Source: Mesorhabditis belari (lineage: Eukaryota > Nematoda > Chromadorea > Rhabditida > Rhabditidae). From it: a stretch of DNA of 64,000 bases. Shown here piece after piece: positions 43,045 through 52,300 of the stretch. Position 1 is the first letter of the stretch; every line of letters begins with the position of its first letter. A program made the position numbers and the translations under genes. A model generated the notes under the pieces. That model searched no databases, was not told the origin of the DNA, and saw only the letters and a program-made list of their open reading frames with translations. The stretch is from the NCBI GenBank assembly GCA_958450365.1, contig CAUEEP010000933.1, positions 1,488,001-1,552,000 of the forward strand, given 5' to 3'.

Positions 43045-43270
43045 ATCAAGCCAAAATCTTGATGACGAAATCTTTTTTTCTAATTTTTTTCCGCATTTTC
43101 ATCGGTCCTGGAACGCAGGCTTGCGATTTTAAAAAAAATCTGATCAATTTTCGGAATTTCTCAAAAAGTCAAAATCGAGTTGTCGGATTTTGGTGTTTTA
43201 TCTCAAAACCCAGTACACTTAGAGCTAAATTTGTTTCAATTTTTTTCAATCCTGGATGTCAGGAAAGCCA
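43045..43270. repeat. Second copy of the ~210-bp duplication; right edge of the domain
   Basis: See 41255-41470. After this copy the motif array stops and the NAA40 3' flank begins. Confidence 0.85.
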
Positions 43271-43917
43271 AATAGCCAGCTAAATATCGGATATTACACT
43301 TTTGAGAAAATCTGCGGTTTCCTTTATATTATGCCTCTTCTCAAATTTCTTTCGTCTGTTCAGCCTTGGGTGTCTCAGATGGTCCATATAATCGAATGAG
43401 TGCGTATTGGTTGAGAAAAAAAAAAAGGAAGGAAGGTAAAAAGAGCACCGATCGGCTTCTTTTTATGATTTTCGCACACAAAACTCAACGAAAAATAACG
43501 AAACTCGGGAGAATTTTGGGGTAAAATTCTAAAATTGCCTGTGTTTTTCCGATATTTGGCGCATCGATTACAGTAGAAAATGTCGAAAATCAACTCGTCA
43601 ATGTTTTTCTATTTGGCACTAAATTTGCTCGATGAGCAAGCCAAATCAAAGCCGATTCCTAAGTCGTGCCCATTTCATCGGCTTCTACCGTAAGCGCGTT
43701 GTTAAAAAAGTGTTTTATAATAAAGTTTATTAGACATAAACAACTTTTAAATCTAAAAATATCAGAAACGACCGGTAAATGATAGAGCAAAACAGGTGGA
43801 TAAGGGGACCGTAAAACTGAAAATTTAAAAAAGAAAAATTAAATGAGATCAGCAAAATGTCCAAAAATGAAAACAGAAACGATCAAAAATGGGCGAAATT
43901 TCCGGATCAAGTTCGAT
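43271..43917. other. 3' flank of NAA40
   Basis: No gene is seen. On the complement an AATAAA lies near 43735, about 180 bp past the NAA40 stop, and could serve polyadenylation. Confidence 0.45.
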
Positions 43918-46592
43918 TTAAACGATTCTCTTGCTCAAAATGAGATAGTCGAGGCCTTGATTCTCGTCGGGACACGAATCTAAATGGGAAAAATGATTAG
44001 GAATTAGAAATTTGGATCTTAAACAGAATGGTTTCTTGGTCAAAGTTCCTGGTCAGGTTAAATCAGCCAAACAAACCGTAATACCATAATGACTGTAGTA
44101 GAACGCCCTCGTATTGTCGCATAGTCTTTTTGCAAAATTTCTTGGTGCAAAAAAAAATACTAGATCAGAAAATCACGTTTTTGCTGAGAAAGGAGCGTTC
44201 GAAACGCAACAATACCAGTAATTAAGGGAAGTGCCTACTGTGGTCTTTAGCTAAAAGTGTCAGAAATCATTTGAACATGGTTGTAAGCCTGGTTTTAAAA
44301 TGAAGGTTATTTCAAAGCAAAGCTCGGTCTGATCTAGCCAGGCCTGCTAGGAAAACCTGGACGAAAGAAATCAGGTATAAATCCGGCTTTTGTAGACCTT
44401 AAGGTCATTTTACCATTTTCCACCCCAAAAGCCCACCATCCGTTGTGTATCCGTTTTTGTGGAAGAAGCCGAGGCTCTTCTCATTGAAGGCGAACACCGT
44501 AGCGACCACATGTTCCATACTCGTTCTAAAGGAAAGAAAAATTTTTAGAGTAACAATCAGTTCAGAACCCCTGAATTCGATTCAATTATCTGCTTCAAAC
44601 ACATCCTTAATCGATAGCTTAGGCTATTTCCTATTTTAACACTGGCACTTGCTTTGTCTTTGGTTTGATCTTTTCTTGAACCCATACACTGCAAAAAGCT
44701 CACTTCTTGGCTAAATTCTCGAGCGTGTGCAGCAGAAGCGATCCGACGCCCTTCATTTGATACGTTGGCTCCACTTGGATCTCGTAACTAAAGAAAGAAA
44801 ATAGTTTTAGATTATAATCTGCGGCTCTTGTAAATTAAAGGGGACTTTTGACCATTTTAAAACTTATTTCTCGGTTTTTAACGTTTTGCTTATGCGCTTG
44901 CTGGGGTTCTTAACGTGAACATCTTTCTGGTTCAATGTCAAAATTCACCGTTCTACCATCAGGGATTCAACCTCAGCCAGCTTTCGACATCGTAAACGAC
45001 TATCTCAATAGAGTAACCTTAAATAAACTAGATACTATTTTTGGAGCACTGCAAGAATCAGAACAAGAAAGAGATGGCGTAATTCAGTTTTCAGCTCGTT
45101 ATTCTTTGATTTTCAATGAGAAAAACTACAGTGATGGTATTCAACGAACGGCTTTGTCAAAGGATGCGCATCCAAAGGCGACGGGCGTTATTTGAAAAAA
45201 CGTGAAGTGTTCTCCATCTAAAGCTTCTATACGTAATCAACGTGTCTTTGAAGAATCACAAATCTCTATTGCGAAACAGCTTCGAATTCTTGAGCATTCT
45301 TGAGCCAATTCATTTTTTTGAAATATGGACTCGCCCCTCAGTAAAACGGTTGCAAAAACTTTGAAAATTGATATATTAAAAAAACGCTTTTTTATCCAAT
45401 TCGCCAGAAAATTAGCTTTCGAATAAGCTATTACACGTCCAGATCGGACAAGTTTAAGACCTTCTCCCAAAAATCGGCAAAGACTTTCTCCTCAACCTAA
45501 TAGATCATTTGTCTGAATAGCTGTGTTTAACTTAAAAGCCCATGAGCACTCTCCGTTGCTACCTATCATTGTCAATAAATTGCGTTAAAAATACCAGCAA
45601 GCACATGAGCAAAACGTTAAAAACTGAGAAATAAGTCTAAAATGGTCAAAAGTCCCCTCTAAGTCACAAGAGCCAAATCTGGTTATAACCTCAGTGCACC
45701 AACCAATAAACGACGGGCCGAGCAAAATCGACGTCGAAACGGTAGTGCGTGTAGCCGACTTTGTCACCCTTCGAGTTGTACGCGATGATAAATCTAAAGA
45801 AAGCACGAATTGCGATAAAATTAAAGCCATTATTAAATCTAGGCGCTTGGCTTGGCTTAACTTTTGCACCGATTCCATTAAAATTTGCCGTTGATTCAAG
45901 CCAAATCGAACCAATCAACTAAATTTACCCATCCAAACGCTTTCAATTAAACTGTTGGCACCTTTTCCCCGCCACTTTTACAATCTTGTTTTATCAAAAA
46001 GTCTCAAAGGCCAATTTTCTTGTAGAAGCGAGAAAAAGTGGCCTTTTTAGGTCTAGCGCCTTCAAAACCCGCACCTAGCCGTGGTCGCTTGCAGCTCATT
46101 CTTCTTGCTGACCGGATCGTAGCCCCATTGCGATTGAGAGTACCTAAGAAGTACGAATTGCTAAGTATCATTCAATATCATCACTCACAATTGTTGCATA
46201 TTGCGATTGAAGAGATCCATCAGCCACTCGTGCATCTCGTTGTCCAAATGCGTTGACCACGCTGTCCGGAAAGTGATCGTTTCACTGAAAAACAGGAAAA
46301 TTGATCAAGAATTTAGTGATAGCTTAATCTGAAGCTAAATCGAAGCAATTTGGCGTCCGCTAGTACAAGTTTTAGCTGATTTTAAAAAGTTAAGCCTAGA
46401 AAAAGATATCCATCACCACTCCATCGCGTTTCTCGGCTTAATCCTTGCTCATTGCCTGTTTTCAAAGCATAAAACTGACCCGTTACCAGTTTTCCTTTCT
46501 TCCATCTCGGGTAGACATTTGAATGTCTCAATGGGGTCCTTCATCTTGCTCGCCTTCTTCACCATTTTGCTGTTCGCGTCGGCGGGAGCCAT
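43918..46592 (-). CDS. NAA40: N-alpha-acetyltransferase 40 (NatD)
   Basis: Complement of exons 46592-46480, 46284-46189, 46143-46075, 45793-45704, 44787-44704, 44525-44437, 43979-43918. The sum is 603 nt, 200 residues and in frame. NatD acetylates the N-terminal Ser of histones H2A and H4. Family features in order: ETITFRTAWSTHLDNEMHEW, NMQQLYSQSQWGYDP, FIIAYNSKGDKVGYTHYRFD, VVYCYEIQVEPTYQMKGVGS (the acetyl-CoA loop, Q-x-x-G-x-G/S type), then HKNGYTTDDSCPDENQGLDY and LILSKRIV. The last segments match the NAA40 C terminus (C..EDCSYEILSRR type). The Gly of the loop and the YCYE beta-strand are intact. The fourth intron (44788-45703) is enlarged by a TIR element. ISCA1 lies upstream on the same strand with a 576-bp gap, so co-transcription is possible but not shown. 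Confidence 0.95.
44935..45195 (+). CDS. Short ORF inside the TIR element, unknown
   Basis: An 86-residue ORF starts MSKFTVLPSGIQPQPAFDI and includes QESEQERDGVIQFSARYSLI. I do not recognise a transposase: it lacks a visible DDE motif or helix-turn-helix. It has reasonable codon mixture and could be the residue of a longer gene carried by the element. It is antisense to NAA40. Confidence 0.3.
   Translation: MSKFTVLPSGIQPQPAFDIVNDYLNRVTLNKLDTIFGALQESEQERDGVIQFSARYSLIFNEKNYSDGIQRTALSKDAHPKATGVI
45440..45505. mobile_element. Solitary mariner-like terminus
   Basis: On the minus strand TAGGTTGAGGAGAAAGTCTT followed by tgccgatttttgggagaagg and cttaaacttgtccgatctgg aligns with the termini of the 2749-3073 element (TTGGGTTGATGGAAAAGTCC, ccgattttttggggagagta). 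The partner terminus is not clear, so it is probably a truncated or decayed copy nested in the TIR element. Confidence 0.65.
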
Positions 46593-47168
46593 CTGAAATC
46601 GAGAAAAACGTTAAAAGCATTGATTTCGTTCAGTAAAACGACAAGAACACGGTAAAAATCTCTTCAAAAATAAAATTTGGCTTAATTCAAGCCAGTCCAA
46701 TCAAGAATAACACCCAAAAACCATGAATTTTTCAAAAAAATGCTTTTTTGGTAGAATTTTATGTTCAAACATTGAATTCAATCAAAAATGTGCACAAATC
46801 TTTAACTTTTATTAATAAAACTTTAAAAAACACGATTCTATGAAATTCTATAAGAAAAATGACTCGAAATACCAGTAATCACACAAATAATTTCAACTTT
46901 ATTATGTACAAACCATTCAAAAGCGAAAAGAAACGCGAGAAAACTCTAAAATACAAATCCGCACATGGGTGCATCTAAAAAATCTAAAACACAATCGTAC
47001 AAGCCATCTAACTTTGACCTAGAAAAGAGAAAATTGGCGCCAAAACTCTAACCTAGCACAGGACAAAAGAAAGCGATGAAACGAAGGCAAAATTTGAGGA
47101 CAATCGTGCATATTTATCTAAGCTAAGGGGGAAACTAACGTAAAATCGTCAATTAATCCGAATTTCTT

Positions 47169-48809
47169 CTATAAACTAAACGATTCCCCACACCCGCACG
47201 TGCCCTTGATGTTCGGATTGCGAAAGACGAATTCGCTTGTCAACTTGTCCGTGATAAAGTCCTGAAAATGAGTAAAATTAGCATTGTCACAATTCCTTTC
47301 GACAACTTTTTAGTAATTGTTCGTGTGGACATTTTTCTGTGAAGAGCCGTACAGCAAAAATTTACACAGCAAGCTCGCCGTACAGCAAGTTCCCATAACT
47401 CATCAGCTCGAAATGGGTTGGTCTTGAAAGGCAAAAGCCATGGCTAGTCAAGCCAAAGACTATTTAAAGTCTTTCAGTATTACTGTTGAGCTGTCCTTAA
47501 TTTTGACCTGGAATAGCCCTAAAATTAAATCCTGCAAATTCGATTTTACTTTTAAAAATCTATTAGCATGACGAAAAACAAACCATTTCAGTGCCAAGGA
47601 GAGAAAGTTGCGCTTTCGTATCAATCCAAATCTTCGCTCCATCCTAAAATAAAAGAAATTACAGATTCGATAACATTAAGCAATGTTACTTCCGATATTT
47701 ATACTGCAAACAATAAAAAAACCATTAAATGTTTACCTGTTCGACTTCTTCATCGAATCGTCCCCGCTCTTTCGCGTAGTCGAGCGTATATGTGAGCCCA
47801 TTGCATCCGCGTTGCCGAACACCGACCTGGGAATGGTAAAATGAGTTATAAGATTGAAATAAACAAATAAAACTTTGGCAATCAGTTAATTTGCTAAAAT
47901 CTCAGCTAAATTTAATTCTAAGCAGCGTTGAAAAGAGTAATTTCACAATAGTTTTAGTTCATTTTGTTATCAAAGTGTTGATTCGTACTATAATTTTTAA
48001 GAAATATTAAAATTAAATGTTTAAATGCCTATACAAGCAAAGTAAGCTTTCTATAAAATTTGTCGCCAAAAGTTGGGCGTGCATAGCTTTGGTAAAGTTA
48101 AAATTTGAAGCACAAAGCTTGCCCAATTTGTCAGCGAATCAAAAAAGGCGTATCAACACAACTTTGCATCGGTAAAGCTTAATGCTATTCGTTTAAATTT
48201 AAAAACTAAAATTTACCTTCAAAGCTAGCGCTCCCGGCTCTTTTTGCAACAACTCCTTGACTCGGCAAATCGCTTCGGGCGTCAACGTCAGCGCCGCTCT
48301 CGTCGGGCGCACACGAGCTACCTGAAAATAAAAAAATTAATACAATCCTATCGTTGTTTTTTACTAACAAGCTAATCTTTAGATTCTAAACAATTTGAAG
48401 TAGAAGTACATCAAAATTCCCCATAAACGGCTAAATTTGTCGATTAGAACAGGGAAAAACGATTTCTTTCAACAAGTTCTAGCCTAAATTGTCTCTTACT
48501 TGTATTTTTAAGCTGTAAATGAAGCTAGAAGCCTTATTGAATCAATGTTTTTTTTTAAAGTGGTGAATTCTCGAGCTTAAAATGACGTTTGCCTGTCACA
48601 CCTTCAAAAACAGACTTAAATCAACGTACTAAATAGTGCAAAACGCTAGATTTTAGCAGCTAAAGCTTTGCTAATTATTTTTAGGCTTTTAAAATGCTTT
48701 TGAACGTCTTAAATAGACGAAATCAGCGTTTCTGACACAATTTTCTCAAAAATCCCAACAAACCAACCCCTTTGATGACTCGCGCGGTGGCGGTGGCGAA
48801 TTTTGACAT
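47169..48809 (-). CDS. isca-1: Iron-sulphur cluster assembly protein ISCA1
   Basis: Complement of exons 48809-48768, 48321-48217, 47826-47737, 47643-47584, 47261-47169. The sum is 390 nt, 129 residues, the usual ISCA1 length. A-type carrier that delivers Fe-S clusters in mitochondria. The three conserved cysteines are present: VRQRGCNGLTYTLDYAKE, then DGAKIWIDTKAQLSLLGTEM and DFITDKLTSEFVFRNPNIKG, ending TCGCGESFSL. The N-terminal exon (MSKFATATARVIKG) is short with scattered Arg/Lys and Thr/Ala, compatible with a mitochondrial targeting peptide. A 60-nt exon (47643-47584) supplies the middle of the domain and is easily missed. The gene is divergent from sut-2 across 552 bp and upstream of NAA40 on the same strand. 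Confidence 0.97.
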
Positions 48810-49361
48810 TCGTTTCTCGACGAAAACTCCTCGATGAAGCACGCGAAACTAAAGAAAAACAAAATGACAAAAATCAAAAACAAAATGACAAAAAAAAAAG
48901 ATTCCAAAGATTATATAGAGAATTTATATTTAAAAAATATTCAGTAATATGACTAAATATTTTATTTTATGTTATTCAGCATATTTTTTGGCTGAATATT
49001 AGAAGTTTGGTTTTAAAAAATTAATTAAGTAACTGAATAACTGAATATCTTTATAGAAATAAAGGATTTAAAGAATTTGTCACGTTTGACGAAATCCTGG
49101 CGTTTTTTCAGCGAAACTTGTCGTTTTGCCAAACTTTTTCCGTGTTTTCCCCTCTTTTCCCTGAAAAAGTGTACAAAGAGCTAAAATTTGTCACGTTGAC
49201 CGTAGTTTTCCACGCATTTCTCCTAATCCTAACCACTTTCGTGAACACTCCCTCTTTCCTCGAGTAACGGGTTTTTTCTCTCTTCGTATCTGATATTTGT
49301 TGCTGCTTGTACTGAGATTTCTCAAGTTTAGTGGGATCTTGTCGTGCTGTGAGGGAGAAGA
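48810..49361. promoter_or_regulatory. Shared divergent promoter region of isca-1 and sut-2
   Basis: 552 bp between the two start codons, very AT-rich in the middle (48890-49050), with 'attcagtaatatgactaaat' and 'taactgaataactgaatatc' repeats. The regulatory role is inferred from gene orientation only. Confidence 0.5.
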
Positions 49362-52300
49362 ATGTCGACGACGGATATCCAAAAAAAGCTGAAGGTAAGG
49401 TGTTTTTTAGATTTGCTGGAAAAGACTCGTGCTTTTAAAGCCCCGAAGCCTTTTAAAGCCTTTTAAAGCTAAAACTAATGTTGTTTTCAAGGCTAAAAAG
49501 CTATGTAAAGAGCAAAAAGATGAATTTTTATTGAAAACGCGCAAAATTTTGTACCCAGCTTGGCCAAGATGATTTCAAAGTGGAAAAGAAACGGCCTAGT
49601 GCTGCTGAATGCTTAAAAAATTGTGAAAATGGTAAAATCTTGAAGAGATTTCGTCCGAAACGGTTCAGGTTTCTCTTATTTAATGTCAATACCGAAGCAA
49701 GCTTGTAGCAATTCACTTTCATTCACTTGCTAAAACGTAGCTTCTTTTTTCAGGCAGCAATCGCTCGTCGGCTTAAAGAATTGGACGTCTACGTCGAAGA
49801 TGAGCTGCCCGGTGAGCAAAGTTTCCAGGAACTCGTTTATATTCTGGCTCTAGATTACGTAATGGTGATGGTAGCGAACAAGAAAGAGAAGAAAGCAATG
49901 CGCTCCGATCTCTCGCTTTTCCTCGGCGCGAACACGGACACTTTTGTTGATTGGTTGGTGTTTGCTTTTGATTAAAGGATTTGTAAGATTTCTACCTGAA
50001 TCTTTTTACAATATGATTGTTTGAAGTTAACGCTTTGTCTTCACATAACGCAATTAGAATTTCTGCTTTTTAGGTTGTTCGATGTCATGGCCAAATTGCA
50101 TTCAGCCTCCGGGAAAACGGAAACTAAACCAGGTATTTGAAAAGGGTATTAATCTGTAAACTCTGATTTTAGTTGCTCAAAAGACTCGTGATCCGAGCCC
50201 ATCAAGGGACAAGGAAAAGCTGAAAGAAAAGGAACGAAAAGCGAAAGAAGAAAGTGAAAGAGCCGAACGGGAAAAGGAGAGGAAGGTAAAAAAATTTAAG
50301 AACTTAAAAGTTTGTCCAACTTTCTTTCTCGTAATACCACGAAATTTTAGGAACGAGAACGTCGACATAAAGAAGAACAAGAGAAAGCTGAAAGAAAGGC
50401 GAAAAAGGAACGAGAAGAGAAGTTGGAAGAGGAAAGGAAAAGGTGACATCTTAAAGGATTTTAAAATAAAATTATATTTTTAGAAACAAAGAAAAGGAGC
50501 TGAGGCGATTGGAGAAAGAAAAAGAGGAACGGGAAAAGGAAAAAGAAAGGGAAAGACAAAGACAACAACGAGAAGCGGAAGAACGATCGAGACACGAGGA
50601 AAGACACCATAAGGTGCACAGAGGGGATTTTTATTGTAAAGAATGGTCGTGGAACTTGTTTAAAGCTTTAAAATAAGTCAGCCTTGATTAGGTGCTGGTT
50701 CTAGCGTCCCTTAAGCTAGAGTATAATCCTATCTGTCTCTTGTATTGGCTTCTGTAAGCTTGTTTAAACTTCAACATCAGTCGACTTTGATTGGGCACCG
50801 GTTTTAGCGCTTGTAAAACCTATTTAAGCCTTTATAAGAAGCTTTAGGCAAATTAAATTGACTCAGACACTGTTTTAACTCTTTTATGCTGGTTTAAGGC
50901 GTTAAAATGAGTTAGGCTTGAGTTGGGCACTAGGACTAGCGCTTGTAAGTCCCGTTTAAGCCTTTTGTCAAAGCTGCAGACAATTGAGCATTGCTTCTAG
51001 CTCTTGTAAACTCGTTTAAGGCGTCGAAAAATGAGTCATAGCCTGTTTAGACACTGTTTCTAGGTTTTTTTAAGCTTACTTAAACCTTTTAAAAAGCGAA
51101 GCCAGATAACATTTACAATTTTTAGCATCATCGCAATCGCCGTGATCGCTCAAACACTTGGTCCGACGATGAGGACGGAGTGCGGCCGCGCTATCGTGTT
51201 GCTTCAGTTGTCGAGAAGCTCGATACCGAGCACCCAATGCCTACAGTTTCTTCTCGAATCGTTGTTAAACGCAAACCGCAGCCTGTCAATGAGTAAGTTG
51301 ATAGCAATCTATGATATTAAGATAATATATGATGTGGTAGACGTGTCTAGGCCATGGCAGGATCAAAAACTAACAAATCTATACACTTTTCTATGCCTTT
51401 TGCATCAAGATTACTAGTTTTATATAAAAAATGGATAATTACTATGGAATACCTAATCTTCATCTTTTTAGCACGAAAAGCGCTCGCGGGGCCACCAGCA
51501 TTTTGCAACGTGCCGTCGCGGCTGCCAATCAAAGTGCCAACAACAGAAGCAATCAGGCATCGACGTCGAAGCGGCCATGTATCGCGAATCGAGTCGACTA
51601 TGGATCGAGGTGAGTTTAAGACAGGATTATAGAAGAAATGTCATGCAATTTACTTGCAGAACCGGTGAGGGGTTAACTGGATTTCCTGAGAAACATAAAC
51701 ATCTTTAAAGCTAGGCCTTTTTAACGCTTAAAGCTGAAACTATTAGTTGTTTAAGCATAGTTGAGTCCGGGAAGTGAAAAGTAAAAAGCGTCTGATTAGG
51801 GAATTCTCCAGGAGTTATTGTCCAAAGTAGACACCGATTCAATGAAAATAAAATTGTAACCGTTTAGAAGTGAATCCGAGCCGCGAACGGATGACGATGA
51901 GCAAAATGATGATGAGGCGATGCTGATGGCGGCCGTTGGAGCGGCACAGTCAAAAGCGGTTTCGTCAACGAATGGTCCAACCAAGTTCATCATCACAATG
52001 AAGCAAAGTCAACATCCGCGAAATGTACAGAAAAGACACATAAAACAGGAGGACGAGAAAAAGGGTGAGGGACTTGATGGGGTCGACTAATTCTAATCGA
52101 TCCCTAGTATTTATAAGCCAGGGCAGGCAAAGCAAGGTCAGACTTTTGACTTAACTTTTGGCCTGATCCTCGGTCACTCGTGTTCCCAGTGACTTTTTGT
52201 GGCTCAAACAAGAAGTCAATCCAGAACTTTAGCTTATGGCCTGGCCATGGGTCGAGTAATAGAAACTGGTCTAAATTAAGTCAAAGACAAAGAGTAAAAT

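Larger units (their letters stand above)
6907..43262. promoter_or_regulatory. Domain of ~119 dispersed copies of a TGTGACNTCCAG motif
   Basis: Seen directly: a short motif, forward TGTGACNTCCAGAWTG and reverse CTGGANGTCACA, recurs in both orientations across this interval. The invariant core is TCCAG or CCCAG preceded by GTG plus three or four variable bases: GTGACTTCCAG, GTGACATCCAG, GTGACCTCCAG, GTGCCTTCCAG, GTGCGTTCCAG, GTGGCCTCCAG, GTGCACTCCAG. Bases just upstream are often T-rich and those just downstream A-rich. Copies lie in intergenic DNA, introns and a few exons. Spacing clusters at 139-154 bp and 300-350 bp. Copies listed in the cluster entries give the first base of CCAG (F) or CTGG (R). 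Function is unknown: small-RNA promoter box, pairing-centre-like binding site or nucleosome-phasing site are all possible. Confidence 0.9.
40075..43265. promoter_or_regulatory. Last motif cluster and right edge of the domain
   Basis: Copies at 40080R, 40248F, 40399F, 40541F, 40681F, 40822F, 40974F, 41299R, 41452R, 41604F, 41746F, 42199F, 42342F, 42651R, 42812F, 43108R, 43252R. The pair 41299/41452 is duplicated as 43108/43252. I found no convincing copy between 43.3 and 64 kb apart from isolated near-matches. Confidence 0.85.
44823..45675. mobile_element. TIR element with a short ORF, inside NAA40
   Basis: Inverted termini of about 90 bp. The left is ggctcttgtaaattaaaggg followed by gacttttgaccatttta; the right is the inverse, ending ccctctaagtcacaagagcc. 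Arms match through 'ttttaacgttttgct'. It lies wholly within the fourth NAA40 intron. It contains an 86-codon plus-strand ORF (44935-45195) and an embedded mariner-like terminus at 45440-45505. Confidence 0.8.

Noticed and set aside
6907..43262. Reading the motif CTTCCAG as ordinary 3' splice sites
   Set aside because: About 40% of copies are on the opposite strand, most have no exon after them, and the GTG four bases upstream is as conserved as CCAG. At least one copy (25058) does coincide with a real acceptor.
6907..43262. A CRISPR-like repeat-spacer array
   Set aside because: The motif is short and degenerate, orientation is mixed, the host is clearly eukaryotic with introns, and there are no cas genes.
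44935..45195. Calling the 86-codon ORF a mariner transposase
   Set aside because: No helix-turn-helix or catalytic D,D motif; too short. The nearby mariner terminus does not pair convincingly around it.
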